Below, in pieces: positions 1 to 7,563 of a stretch of DNA of 33,659 nt (position 1 is the first letter of the stretch; each line of letters starts with the position of its first letter). Source of the DNA: an uncultured Lachnospiraceae bacterium (lineage in GTDB: Bacteria > Bacillota_A > Clostridia > Lachnospirales > Lachnospiraceae). The notes beneath the pieces are model-generated. The model had not been told where the DNA came from, did not search any database, and was given only the letters and a program-made list of their open reading frames with translations. A program made the translations under genes and the position numbers. The stretch lies in assembly GCA_910588595.1 (NCBI GenBank), contig CAJUQU010000010.1, forward strand, positions 1 to 33,659, in the 5' to 3' direction.

Positions 1-18
1 CGTGTGCTCTTCCGATCT
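1..18. other. Illumina adapter remnant, left end
   Basis: Bases 1-18 (CGTGTGCTCTTCCGATCT) are the 3' end of the standard Illumina TruSeq index-side adapter, and are the exact reverse complement of 33629-33646. This is sequencing artefact. Any reading frame that starts inside it, such as the ATG at 4, has a false N-terminus. Confidence 0.97.
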
Positions 19-288
19 ACGGGTTCCCTGAGCGCATTCGAACCTCCGTTTGTTATCATGTCAGGCGGCGGAAATGGCACGGCGACATACTTTGTGAAGA
101 TGCACGAGGTCGCACACACAAGCCAGAAGCTCGGACTGGCATCGGCGATGGCGATCGTGCTGCTGATGATCATCTTTGCCGCTACGATCCTGCAGAAGCT
201 TTTCTTCCGGTATGTCTTCAAGGATGCGGAGGACGAGGACAAGGGAGCATCGGCACGGCGTGAAAAGAAGCTTTCAAGATCAAGATAA
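19..288 (+). CDS. ABC sugar transporter permease, C-terminal part (5' truncated)
   Basis: This is the last 89 residues of an inner-membrane permease of the LplB/UgpA/MalF type. The visible part starts at a GSLSAFEPPF segment, typical of the region after the EAA loop in these permeases, followed by a final membrane helix (AMAIVLLMIIFAATILQ) and a charged cytoplasmic tail. The real N-terminus lies beyond the contig edge, and the open frame continues leftwards only into adapter. It ends 14 bp before a second permease, so the two probably form one heterodimeric importer. By context it should carry manno- or gluco-mannooligosaccharides, but the solute-binding protein that would decide this is not in the window. 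No ATPase gene is present, as is common for such importers that share an MsmK-type ATPase. Confidence 0.85.
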   Translation, partial: TGSLSAFEPPFVIMSGGGNGTATYFVKMHEVAHTSQKLGLASAMAIVLLMIIFAATILQKLFFRYVFKDAEDEDKGASARREKKLSRSR

Positions 289-302
289 GGGGGCAGTGTA
301 TA

Positions 303-1148
303 ATGACAATTGTAGAAATGGTTAAAAAGTATCTCTGGATCTTCATCAAATATTTTTCGATGCTGTTCTTCTCGTTTGTGTCGATACTTCCGATCGTGTC
401 GTGCGTGATCACTGCCTTCAAGACGGATGTGGAGTATCAGAATACCAATGTCATGACACCGCCGGAGAGCTGGCTGAACTTTTCGAATTTTACGGAGGCT
501 TTCTCGAGGGCGCACATGGGAAGGGCGTTTCTGAACTCGGTCATCGTCGTGGTCGTGGTCGTGGTGGGCTCTGTCATGATCGGTTCCATGCTGGCGTATG
601 TGCTGAACCGCTTTAAGTTTCCGGGAAACGGTCTGATCCGCAACCTCTTTCTGTTCGCGACGCTCCTTCCGGGGATCGCGATGCAGGTGTCGACTTACCA
701 GCTGATGTACCAGATCGGGTTCATCAATCACTTGTACGGCTACATTATCCTGATGATGGGTACGGATGTCATGTCGATCTATATCTTTATCCAGTTTTTC
801 GAGAACATCTCGACGTCGCTGGACGAATCGGCTTATATGGACGGCGCGAGCTACTTCACGATCTTCTTTAAGATCCTGTTCCCGCTCCTGAAGCCGGCGA
901 TCGTGACATGCATGATCCTGAAGGGCGTGGGCGTGTACAACGAGTACTACAGTGCCAACCTGTACCTGGTCGACCAGAAGCTCAAGACGGTGGCGATCTC
1001 CCTGTACACCTTCACGGGACCGCTGGGAAGCAAGTACAACCTGATCTGTGCGGGCGTGATCATCACGCTGCTGCCGGCATTGATCGTCTTTATCGCTTTC
1101 CAGAAGCAGATCTACTCAGGTCTCACGGCAGGCGCTGTCAAAGGCTAA
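303..1148 (+). CDS. ABC sugar transporter permease (MalG/LplC/UgpE type)
   Basis: A complete 281-residue permease with about six hydrophobic helices. The EAA-type cytoplasmic loop at residues 175-198 (ESAYMDGASY... with the distal G and LP) docks the ATPase in CUT1-family importers. The start is supported by an AGGGGG ribosome site about 9 bp upstream. It follows the truncated permease by 14 bp and is followed by the mannan catabolic genes after a 241-bp gap with two hairpins. The natural reading is the second subunit of a mannooligosaccharide importer. The substrate is inferred from context only. The run of eight valines and isoleucines in the second helix region (residues 81-88) is striking but within normal limits for a membrane segment. 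Confidence 0.9.
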   Translation: MTIVEMVKKYLWIFIKYFSMLFFSFVSILPIVSCVITAFKTDVEYQNTNVMTPPESWLNFSNFTEAFSRAHMGRAFLNSVIVVVVVVVGSVMIGSMLAYVLNRFKFPGNGLIRNLFLFATLLPGIAMQVSTYQLMYQIGFINHLYGYIILMMGTDVMSIYIFIQFFENISTSLDESAYMDGASYFTIFFKILFPLLKPAIVTCMILKGVGVYNEYYSANLYLVDQKLKTVAISLYTFTGPLGSKYNLICAGVIITLLPALIVFIAFQKQIYSGLTAGAVKG

Positions 1149-1191
1149 AAATGATTAAATATTTAACTAAAAAATAATGAATGAGAATAAA

Positions 1192-1232
1192 ATATGCTGT
1201 ATCGTTTATGCGAAAAAAGCGGTACAGCATAT
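1192..1232 (+). other. Hairpin between transporter and catabolic genes
   Basis: Arms 1192-1204 and 1220-1232 pair over 13 bp (ATATGCTGTATCG with CGGTACAGCATAT, one G-U pair) around a 15-nt A-rich loop. No T-run follows, so it is not a classical intrinsic terminator. It could stabilise the 3' end of the transporter mRNA or separate its expression from the enzymes downstream. Confidence 0.6.
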
Positions 1233-1273
1233 CTTATGCCCAAAACACAAATGCAAAAGATTATTTTAGTAAA

Positions 1274-1319
1274 CAATTAGGTAAAAGTGCACAAATACTT
1301 TTGGAACATTTCCTAATTG
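1274..1319 (+). promoter_or_regulatory. Leader hairpin with conserved 19-nt loop (copy A)
   Basis: Arms 1274-1281 (CAATTAGG) and 1312-1319 (CCTAATTG) are perfect complements. Pairing continues inward with one bulge and one mismatch to G1287-C1307. The enclosed loop, TGCACAAATACTTTTGGAA (1288-1306), matches 16 of 19 bases of the loop upstream of the aldolase gene at 10005-10023, while the stem sequence there is different. It lies 70 bp upstream of the epimerase start. No convincing promoter is visible just upstream. Role unknown: structured RNA leader or protein-binding site. Confidence 0.55.
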
Positions 1320-1389
1320 CAGTTTAAGAGATTAATTGTTAAGATAAATATTGATTAAATTTAGCTACTTAAATTTAAGGAGGCTTATT

Positions 1390-2592
1390 ATGGACAACAC
1401 AAAAATGCGTTCGGAAATGCGCATGGAGGTGACAAGACATCTTACAAAAGATATCATACCATTCTGGAAAAGTCTGAGGGATGATGAGAACGGCGGTTAT
1501 ACAGGTTATCTCGGGTATGATCTGAAAGCGGACAGGAAAGCAGTCAAGGGCTGTATCCTCAACAGCCGCATCACGTGGTTTTTTGCCAATGCATACACCC
1601 TTTTGAAAGATATCAGCCTTCTTGAGGAGGCATCACACGGCTTTGCGTTTTTGAAAAATGTCTGCTGGGACAAAATAAATGGCGGCGTGTACTGGTCTGT
1701 CAACTATGACGGAATGCCAGCAGAGACACTCAAGCATACATACAATCAGGCGTTTTCAATCTATGCGTTGTCTTCCTACTATGAGGCGAGCAGGGACAGG
1801 GAGGCGCTGGATATGGCATACCAGCTCTACAATATCATCGAGGGGAAGATGCGTGACGAGCTGGGATATAAAGAGGCATTCGATGAGGCGTTCAACGAGA
1901 TCGACAATGATAAACTCTCGGAAAACGGTGTGATGGCATCAAGGACGATGAACACACTGCTCCATGTCTTCGAAGCGTACACGGAGCTGTACAGGGTCGA
2001 TCACAATGAGAAGGTAGCGGACAAGATCCGGTGGATGATGGAAATCATCGCCGCCAGGGTTTACAACCCAAAACTGCACCGCCAGGAAGTGTTCTTTGAT
2101 GACAAGTGGAATCCGATCATCGATCTGCACTCCTATGGTCACGACATCGAGACTGCATGGCTTGTGGACAGGGGTGTCGAGGTTCTAGGCGATGATGTTT
2201 ATGCCGGAAAGATGTCTCCTGTCACGCAGGATCTGACAGATCAGATCTACAAAGTAGCGTTCAATGGTTCTTCCCTTGCCAACGAGTGTGAGAAAGGCAT
2301 CGTGGATGACTGGCGCATCTGGTGGGTGCAGGCGGAGACGGTCGTAGGATTTATAAACGGCTATGACAAGACAGGACGTGAGGAATATCTCCATGCAGCG
2401 CAGAATGTCTGGGCGTTTATCAGAGAACATCTGATCGACTGGCGTGATGGCTATGCGGCGGGCAGGGAGTGGTACTGGAAAGTGGACACGGACGGCACGC
2501 CGGATGAGACACAGCCGATCGTGGAGCAGTGGAAGTGTCCATATCACAATGGCAGAATGTGTTTTGAGGTGATCAGGAGGTTGAGTGTATGA
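1390..2592 (+). CDS. Cellobiose 2-epimerase (AGE family)
   Basis: This 400-residue protein should convert the reducing-end unit of beta-1,4-disaccharides, for example mannobiose to mannosylglucose, in the cytoplasm. It resembles the Ruminococcus albus enzyme along its length as I recall that sequence. The active-site pattern of the family is visible: R60 (ILNSRITWFF), H247/H251 and E254 in HSYGHDIETAWL, E316 in WWVQAETVVGF, and a His near 386 in CPYHNGRMC. I chose the ATG at 1390 because TAAGGAGGC sits about 7 bp upstream; an upstream in-frame ATG at 1351 has no such site. The stop overlaps the next start by 4 bp (ATGA), so it is translationally coupled to the GH130_1 phosphorylase that uses its product. 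Epimerase activity is inferred from family. Confidence 0.92.
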   Translation: MDNTKMRSEMRMEVTRHLTKDIIPFWKSLRDDENGGYTGYLGYDLKADRKAVKGCILNSRITWFFANAYTLLKDISLLEEASHGFAFLKNVCWDKINGGVYWSVNYDGMPAETLKHTYNQAFSIYALSSYYEASRDREALDMAYQLYNIIEGKMRDELGYKEAFDEAFNEIDNDKLSENGVMASRTMNTLLHVFEAYTELYRVDHNEKVADKIRWMMEIIAARVYNPKLHRQEVFFDDKWNPIIDLHSYGHDIETAWLVDRGVEVLGDDVYAGKMSPVTQDLTDQIYKVAFNGSSLANECEKGIVDDWRIWWVQAETVVGFINGYDKTGREEYLHAAQNVWAFIREHLIDWRDGYAAGREWYWKVDTDGTPDETQPIVEQWKCPYHNGRMCFEVIRRLSV

Positions 2593-3782
2593 TCAATTTT
2601 GAGGAGAACAAGGCAAACGTAATGAAGCGGTACGAGGAGACCGTAAACCGCAAAAATGTAAAGAGTGATTTCTATAATGGCATCTATGACCGATATGAGT
2701 ACCCGGTGCTGACACGTGATCATATCCCGCCTTTTTGGAAATATGACATGAACCCTGAGACCAATCCGTATTTTATGGAAAGGCTCGGTGTGAACTGTAC
2801 ATTTAACTCCGGTGCGATTGAAATGAACGGCAAGTTCTATCTTGTGGCAAGAGTTGAGGGCAATGACAGGAAATCGTTTTTTGCAGTGGCGGAGAGTGAC
2901 AGCGGAATCGACGGTTTCCGCTTCTGGGATTATCCGATCCTGCTCGACGATGTGTGTCCTGAGGAGACAAACGTGTACGATATGCGTCTCACGAAACATG
3001 AGGACGGCTATATCTACGGTGTGTTCTGCTCCGAGAGCAAGGACACGGCGGTGGACGACCTGTCGGCGGCAGTGGCGGCGGCGGGCATCGTGAGGACGAA
3101 GGACTTAAAGACATGGGAGAGGCTTGACAATCTCAAGACACTCAACTCCCCGCAGCAGAGGAATGTCGTGCTGCACCCGGAGTTTGTGGACGGAAAGTAC
3201 GCGTTCTACACCAGGCCGATGGATGACTTCATCGATACAGGCAGCGGCGGGGGCGTCGGATTTGGGCTGTGCGAAGATATCACGCACGCGGTTGTCGACG
3301 AGGAGATCATCACGAGCAGGCGCAAGTACCACACGATCACGGAGGCTAAGAACGGTGCGGGAGCAGTGCCGATCAAGACAGAGAAGGGATGGATCCACAT
3401 TGCCCACGGTGTCAGGAACACGGCGGCGGGACTGCGCTATGTCGTGTATGCGTTTGCCACGGCGCTCGACGATCCCACGAAGGTGATCGCGGAGCCGGGG
3501 GGATTCCTCATCGCACCGCTCGGGGCTGAGAGGGTCGGCGATGTGTCGAATGTCGTGTTCACAAACGGCGCAGTCGCGCGGGAGAACGGCGAAGTGTACA
3601 TCTACTACGCATCGAGCGACACGCGGCTCCATGTGGCAACGACGACGATAGACAGGCTTGTGGATTATGTGTTCAATACACCTGAGGATCCGCTCCGCTC
3701 GGTGAAGTGCGTGGAGCAGAGATGCGAGTTCATCAGAAAAAATCTGGAATACATGAACAGGAAAGGAACCGTTCAGTGTTGA
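2589..3782 (+). CDS. GH130_1 4-O-beta-D-mannosyl-D-glucose phosphorylase
   Basis: A 397-residue five-bladed propeller enzyme of glycoside hydrolase family 130. It should phosphorolyse beta-1,4-mannosylglucose to mannose 1-phosphate and glucose. The subfamily-1 character is shown by the N-terminal helical region (YEETVNRKN...YNGIYDRYEYPVLTR), the motif ERLGVNCTFNSGAIEMNGK, and D131 in NVYDMRLTKHEDG. That Asp is the expected general acid, since mannosylglucose phosphorylases carry Asp at the same place. It begins within the last four bases of the epimerase gene, which makes its substrate. Length matches the family (about 390). Exact substrate (mannosylglucose versus longer oligosaccharides) is inferred. 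Confidence 0.92.
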   Translation: MINFEENKANVMKRYEETVNRKNVKSDFYNGIYDRYEYPVLTRDHIPPFWKYDMNPETNPYFMERLGVNCTFNSGAIEMNGKFYLVARVEGNDRKSFFAVAESDSGIDGFRFWDYPILLDDVCPEETNVYDMRLTKHEDGYIYGVFCSESKDTAVDDLSAAVAAAGIVRTKDLKTWERLDNLKTLNSPQQRNVVLHPEFVDGKYAFYTRPMDDFIDTGSGGGVGFGLCEDITHAVVDEEIITSRRKYHTITEAKNGAGAVPIKTEKGWIHIAHGVRNTAAGLRYVVYAFATALDDPTKVIAEPGGFLIAPLGAERVGDVSNVVFTNGAVARENGEVYIYYASSDTRLHVATTTIDRLVDYVFNTPEDPLRSVKCVEQRCEFIRKNLEYMNRKGTVQC

Positions 3783-3903
3783 TATAGGCAGCAGTGCTGG
3801 GAAGTACGTAGTGTTGACTGGCAGGATATGATCGGAAAATCGCCGTGCAGATAGTATGGGGCGAGTCGTTACAGATAGTATTTATATATAGAAGGAGCGG
3901 GAT

Positions 3904-5049
3904 ATGAGGGCACAAGAGTATGGGATCGATTGCAGCAAGGGCGTTATGAATAGAGGAAATCTTTATCGAATTGAGAGAGCGATGAAGAAAGCGATGCGCG
4001 GAGAGAGTATTACCGTGGGATTTTTGGGCGGTTCCATCACACAAGGCTGTCTGTCCTCGTCTCCGGAGACCTGCTATGCCTATCTGGTGTACAGATGGTG
4101 GTGTGAGACATTTCCCGATGCGGCGGTGACGTATGTCAACGCCGGGATCGGGGGAACGACTTCCCAGTTTGGTGCAGCGAGGGCTGACAGCGATCTGCTG
4201 TCAAAGAATATTGACTTTACGATCGTGGAGTTTAGTGTGAATGATGAGGATAATGAACATTTTCTCGAGACCTACGAAGGTCTTATCAGGAAAATATACA
4301 GCAGCCGGACAGAGCCGGCTATCCTGATCGTGAACAGTGTATATTATGGAGACGGCGGGAATGCACAGGCGCAGCACATCAGGATCGGAGAGCACTATGA
4401 TCTGCCGTGCGTCAGTATGAAACCGACATTATACGAGAAGATATTGGACGGTACATACAAAAGCCGGGATATCACGGAGGACGACCTGCATCCGAATGAC
4501 GAGGGACATGGACTGATGGCAGAAGTCATCATCAGCTTTCTTGACATGGTATACGGGGAACTGCAGGCGGGAAATGAGGATGCAGACAATCATATGGACG
4601 TGCGCGGGATCACGCCTGTGACGCCCAATGCCTACGAGAACTCTGTGAGATATCAAAATGATAATTGTGAATCGGTCATGACAGAAAATGACGGTTTTGT
4701 GATAGATGAACAGCCGCAGGATGACATCAGGGAGATTTTCCGGCGCGGCTGGACAGCGGACAAAAAGGGCGCACGGATCGGCTTTGACATAGAGGGGAGC
4801 TGTATCGGCGTGCAGTACCGAAAATCCGTGGTGCAGCCCACATGCATTGCGAGAGCTGTGGTTGACGGTGATATGGAGCATGCAAAGATACTTGACGGCA
4901 ATTTCGGGGAGACATGGGGGGATATGCTGTATCTGGAGACGGTCGCAGAACATCTGCCGTGCGGAAAGCACCATGTTGAGATAGAGCTGGTCGAGACACA
5001 CGAGGACGATCAAGTACCGTTTTATCTTGTGTCGGTGATCACAAGCTGA
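3904..5049 (+). CDS. SGNH acetylesterase, CE17-like
   Basis: A 381-residue cytoplasmic protein with no signal peptide. The N-terminal half (about residues 30-215) is an SGNH/GDSL hydrolase: nucleophile S44 in LGGSITQG, the block II glycine in NAGIGGT, VEFSVND at 109-114, and D193/H196 in DDLHPND. The C-terminal half (about 240-381) looks like a beta-sandwich, possibly a CBM35-type module. This SGNH-then-CBM order matches the CE17 esterase of the Roseburia intestinalis mannan locus, which removes 2-O-acetyl groups from mannooligosaccharides. GGAGCGGGAT precedes the ATG. Its position between the two GH130 genes fits deacetylation before phosphorolysis. The hydrolase call is firm; the CE17 assignment rests on domain order and context. 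Confidence 0.82.
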   Translation: MRAQEYGIDCSKGVMNRGNLYRIERAMKKAMRGESITVGFLGGSITQGCLSSSPETCYAYLVYRWWCETFPDAAVTYVNAGIGGTTSQFGAARADSDLLSKNIDFTIVEFSVNDEDNEHFLETYEGLIRKIYSSRTEPAILIVNSVYYGDGGNAQAQHIRIGEHYDLPCVSMKPTLYEKILDGTYKSRDITEDDLHPNDEGHGLMAEVIISFLDMVYGELQAGNEDADNHMDVRGITPVTPNAYENSVRYQNDNCESVMTENDGFVIDEQPQDDIREIFRRGWTADKKGARIGFDIEGSCIGVQYRKSVVQPTCIARAVVDGDMEHAKILDGNFGETWGDMLYLETVAEHLPCGKHHVEIELVETHEDDQVPFYLVSVITS

Positions 5050-5131
5050 AAAGATCAGTTAGATGCTATCGGATAGTGTTATATAAATATTGTTATATAT
5101 GTTATATATAAGAAAAAAGGAGGATCTTAAA

Positions 5132-6166
5132 ATGAGCAAAGTAAAAATGATGAGTCCGGCGGTTCCCAACATGCCCTGGCAGGACAGAGCAGACGGAAAG
5201 ACAACAGGTGCAGCTGACGCACCGATCTGGAGATACAGTGAGAATCCGATTATCGGCAGAAACCCGGTAAAAGGTGTGGCAAGGATCTTCAACAGTGCCG
5301 TCATGCCGTATGAGGGAGCGTTTATCGGCGTGTTCCGCGGTGAGCAGACAAACGGGATTCCTTACATTTATCTGGGACACAGCCAGGATGCGATCCACTG
5401 GGATTTTGAGGCGGACAAGATCGCGTTTGTGGACGAGGAAGGCAAGCCGTTCATGCCGGTGTACGCGTATGACCCGCGTCTGGTAAAGGTGGAGGACACA
5501 TACTACATTATCTGGTGCCAGGATTTTTACGGGGCAGCGATCGGTATGGCAAAGACGACGGATTTCAAGACGTTCACACGCATTGAGAACCCATTCCTTC
5601 CATTTAACAGGAATGCAGTGCTGTTTCCGCGCAAGATCGGCGGCAACTTCATGCTGCTGAGCCGTCCTTCCGACTCAGGGCACACCCCGTTTGGCGATGT
5701 GTTCGTGAGCGAGAGCCCGGATCTGGTTTACTGGGGTAAGCACAGACATGTGATGGGCAAAGGCAATGAGTGGTGGGAGTCCTTAAAGATCGGCGGCGGT
5801 GCAGCTCCGATCGAGACGAGCGAGGGCTGGCTGTTATTCTATCATGGTGTGTCCGGCACCTGCAACGGATATGTGTACTCGATCGGCGGGGCGATCCTCG
5901 ACATTGACAATCCGTCAGTCGTGAAATACCGCTGTGAGAATTTCCTGCTGACGCCGGAGGAGTGGTATGAGGAGAGGGGATTTGTTCCCAACGTGTGCTT
6001 CCCCTGTGCGACGATACACGATTCGGAGACAGGGAGGATCGCGATCTACTACGGTGCGGCGGACAGCTATGTAGGTCTTGCATTCACGCAGCTTGATGAG
6101 ATCGTTGATTACATCAAGAACAACAGCAAGGTGACGACAACAGATACCGAGATCGGAAAGAGATGA
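5132..6166 (+). CDS. GH130_2 beta-1,4-mannooligosaccharide phosphorylase
   Basis: A 344-residue GH130 enzyme, shorter than the upstream paralogue and lacking its N-terminal helical extension, which is typical of subfamily 2. It should remove mannose from mannooligosaccharides with phosphate, giving mannose 1-phosphate. Motifs include NPVKGVARIFNSA, the Asp of YAYDPRLVKVED (D114, the expected general acid) and YHGVSGTCNGYVYSIGGAILD. I chose the ATG at 5132 because AAAAAAGGAGG lies 8 bp upstream; the earlier in-frame ATG at 5090 sits in an AT-rich untranslated stretch without a ribosome site. Having both GH130_1 and GH130_2 in the operon allows complete intracellular phosphorolysis of mannan fragments. 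A moderate hairpin follows the gene. Confidence 0.92.
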   Translation: MSKVKMMSPAVPNMPWQDRADGKTTGAADAPIWRYSENPIIGRNPVKGVARIFNSAVMPYEGAFIGVFRGEQTNGIPYIYLGHSQDAIHWDFEADKIAFVDEEGKPFMPVYAYDPRLVKVEDTYYIIWCQDFYGAAIGMAKTTDFKTFTRIENPFLPFNRNAVLFPRKIGGNFMLLSRPSDSGHTPFGDVFVSESPDLVYWGKHRHVMGKGNEWWESLKIGGGAAPIETSEGWLLFYHGVSGTCNGYVYSIGGAILDIDNPSVVKYRCENFLLTPEEWYEERGFVPNVCFPCATIHDSETGRIAIYYGAADSYVGLAFTQLDEIVDYIKNNSKVTTTDTEIGKR

Positions 6167-6182
6167 TCGATACAGGAGAGAG

Positions 6183-6206
6183 AGCGCCGATATCCGGCGT
6201 TCTTTT
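6183..6206 (+). terminator. Possible weak terminator after GH130_2
   Basis: AGCGCCG (6183-6189) pairs with CGGCGTT (6195-6201) around a 5-nt loop, followed by CTTTT. The stem is short and the T-run is only four, so it may be a partial terminator. A new promoter follows 66 bp later. Confidence 0.45.
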
Positions 6207-6271
6207 CGTACACGCCGATGCGGAGAAAATATGTATGAAAAAAGCATGAAAAAAAGTGCAATTATTTGGTA

Positions 6272-6300
6272 TTTACAAAGGTGCAAAGTGATGATATGAT
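6272..6300 (+). promoter_or_regulatory. Sigma-A-type promoter for CE2 and the GH1-ManA gene
   Basis: TTTACA (6272-6277) and TATGAT (6295-6300) are separated by 17 bp, with a TGA extension directly before the -10 box. The expected start of transcription is near 6307, giving a leader of about 65 nt before the CE2 start. Confidence 0.6.
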
Positions 6301-6372
6301 ACAATGAATTAACAGCGCATCGGGCAGCGGAGAAGGTCAGTCCGATACCCGAGCGATAAGAGGAGGGATAAG

Positions 6373-7479
6373 ATGCTCACAGAGACATTGATCAAGGATA
6401 TACCGGAGTTAAAAGTGCATGGGCGGACGACAGCGTGCCGCGAACCGCTGACGCTTTTCTGGACGGCGGGCGGGTTTGAGTGCAATGTGACAGGCTCGGA
6501 ACTCTGGGTGGAGCTGGAAGTGACGTATGATATGTATGAGCCATGGTTCAGCTATACGGTGAACGGGGACTGGGTAGGCAGGCAGATGCTGCAGAGGGGA
6601 AGGTACTGGATCCCGCTGTTTCGCGGCATGAGCCCTGATAGTACCAAGAATGTGCGCTTTTACAAAGATCTGCAGGCAATGAGCGGCGACGGGAACTCAT
6701 ACATACATATCCATGCGCTCCGGCATGACGGCAGTTTCAGCCCGGTCGCGGACAAAAAGCTAAAGATCGAATTCATAGGGGACAGCATCACTTCCGGAGA
6801 GGGACTCTTCGGGGCAAAACAGGAGGGGGACTGGATCCCGATGTTCTTCTCGGCTGTGAGAGGCTATACGTACCAGACAGCGGCAAAGCTTGACGCGGAG
6901 TACCGCATCTTTTCACAGAGCGGCTGGGGGGTGCACAACACATGGGACAACAATCCGCACGGGGCGCTGCCGCGCTATTACAGAGAGATCTGCAGCCTGA
7001 TGCCAGGTCCCGAAAATGAGCGGCTTGGCGGGAATCAGCCGCACGATTTTGCCAGCTGGCAGCCGGATTTCGTGGTGGTCAATCTCGGCACCAACGATGC
7101 GTCATCGTTCGACCAGCCGGAGTGGGTGGACGAGCTCACAGGAGAGCGCCACAAGATGCGCAGGGAGCTTGACGGAACGTACTGCAGGGAGGATATCGGC
7201 GCGTTCCAGCAGGCGGTGAAAGATTTTCTGGGGTTGATCAGGGAGTGCAATCCCGGGGCAAACATCATATGGTGCTATGGGATGATCGGCATTGACCTCC
7301 AGCTCTACATCTGTGAGGCGGTGTCGGCGTATGCGCGGGAGACGGGAGACAGCAAGGTGTCGTATCTGCAGCTTCCCGATACGACGAGTGAGAGTGTCGG
7401 TTCGAGGGAGCACCCGGGGTATCTGTGCCACAGACAGGCGGCGGAGATGCTGGCGGGGTACATCGGGAAATATTTGTGA
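6373..7479 (+). CDS. CE2-like acetylesterase (jelly-roll plus SGNH)
   Basis: A 368-residue carbohydrate esterase. Residues about 10-125 form an N-terminal beta-sandwich (WTAGGFECNVTGSELWVE...), followed by an SGNH domain: S138 in EFIGDSITSGEG, NLGTND as block III, and H347 in SREHPG. This jelly-roll-then-SGNH order is the mark of carbohydrate esterase family 2, and a CE2 enzyme removing 3-O-, 4-O- and 6-O-acetyl groups is paired with a CE17 enzyme in the Roseburia mannan system. No signal peptide is visible, so it should act in the cytoplasm on imported oligosaccharides. AGAGGAGGG precedes the start. It has its own promoter at 6272-6300 and is followed after 84 bp by the GH1-ManA gene. Regiospecificity is inferred. 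Confidence 0.85.
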   Translation: MLTETLIKDIPELKVHGRTTACREPLTLFWTAGGFECNVTGSELWVELEVTYDMYEPWFSYTVNGDWVGRQMLQRGRYWIPLFRGMSPDSTKNVRFYKDLQAMSGDGNSYIHIHALRHDGSFSPVADKKLKIEFIGDSITSGEGLFGAKQEGDWIPMFFSAVRGYTYQTAAKLDAEYRIFSQSGWGVHNTWDNNPHGALPRYYREICSLMPGPENERLGGNQPHDFASWQPDFVVVNLGTNDASSFDQPEWVDELTGERHKMRRELDGTYCREDIGAFQQAVKDFLGLIRECNPGANIIWCYGMIGIDLQLYICEAVSAYARETGDSKVSYLQLPDTTSESVGSREHPGYLCHRQAAEMLAGYIGKYL

Positions 7480-7563
7480 TACTGCGGTGTTGTGCCCGTG
7501 CGGGCAGGCGTCACGGCGTCTGTCTTTGCGGAGCGGTATGATCGAGAAAGAGGAGGTTGAACA

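Noticed and set aside
4..21. ATG at position 4 as start of the first permease
   Set aside because: The first codons (MLFRS) come from the adapter; homology begins inside the protein.
7480..7563. GC-rich hairpin between the CE2 and GH1-ManA genes as a terminator
   Set aside because: TGCCCG/CGGGCA has a 2-nt loop and no T-run.
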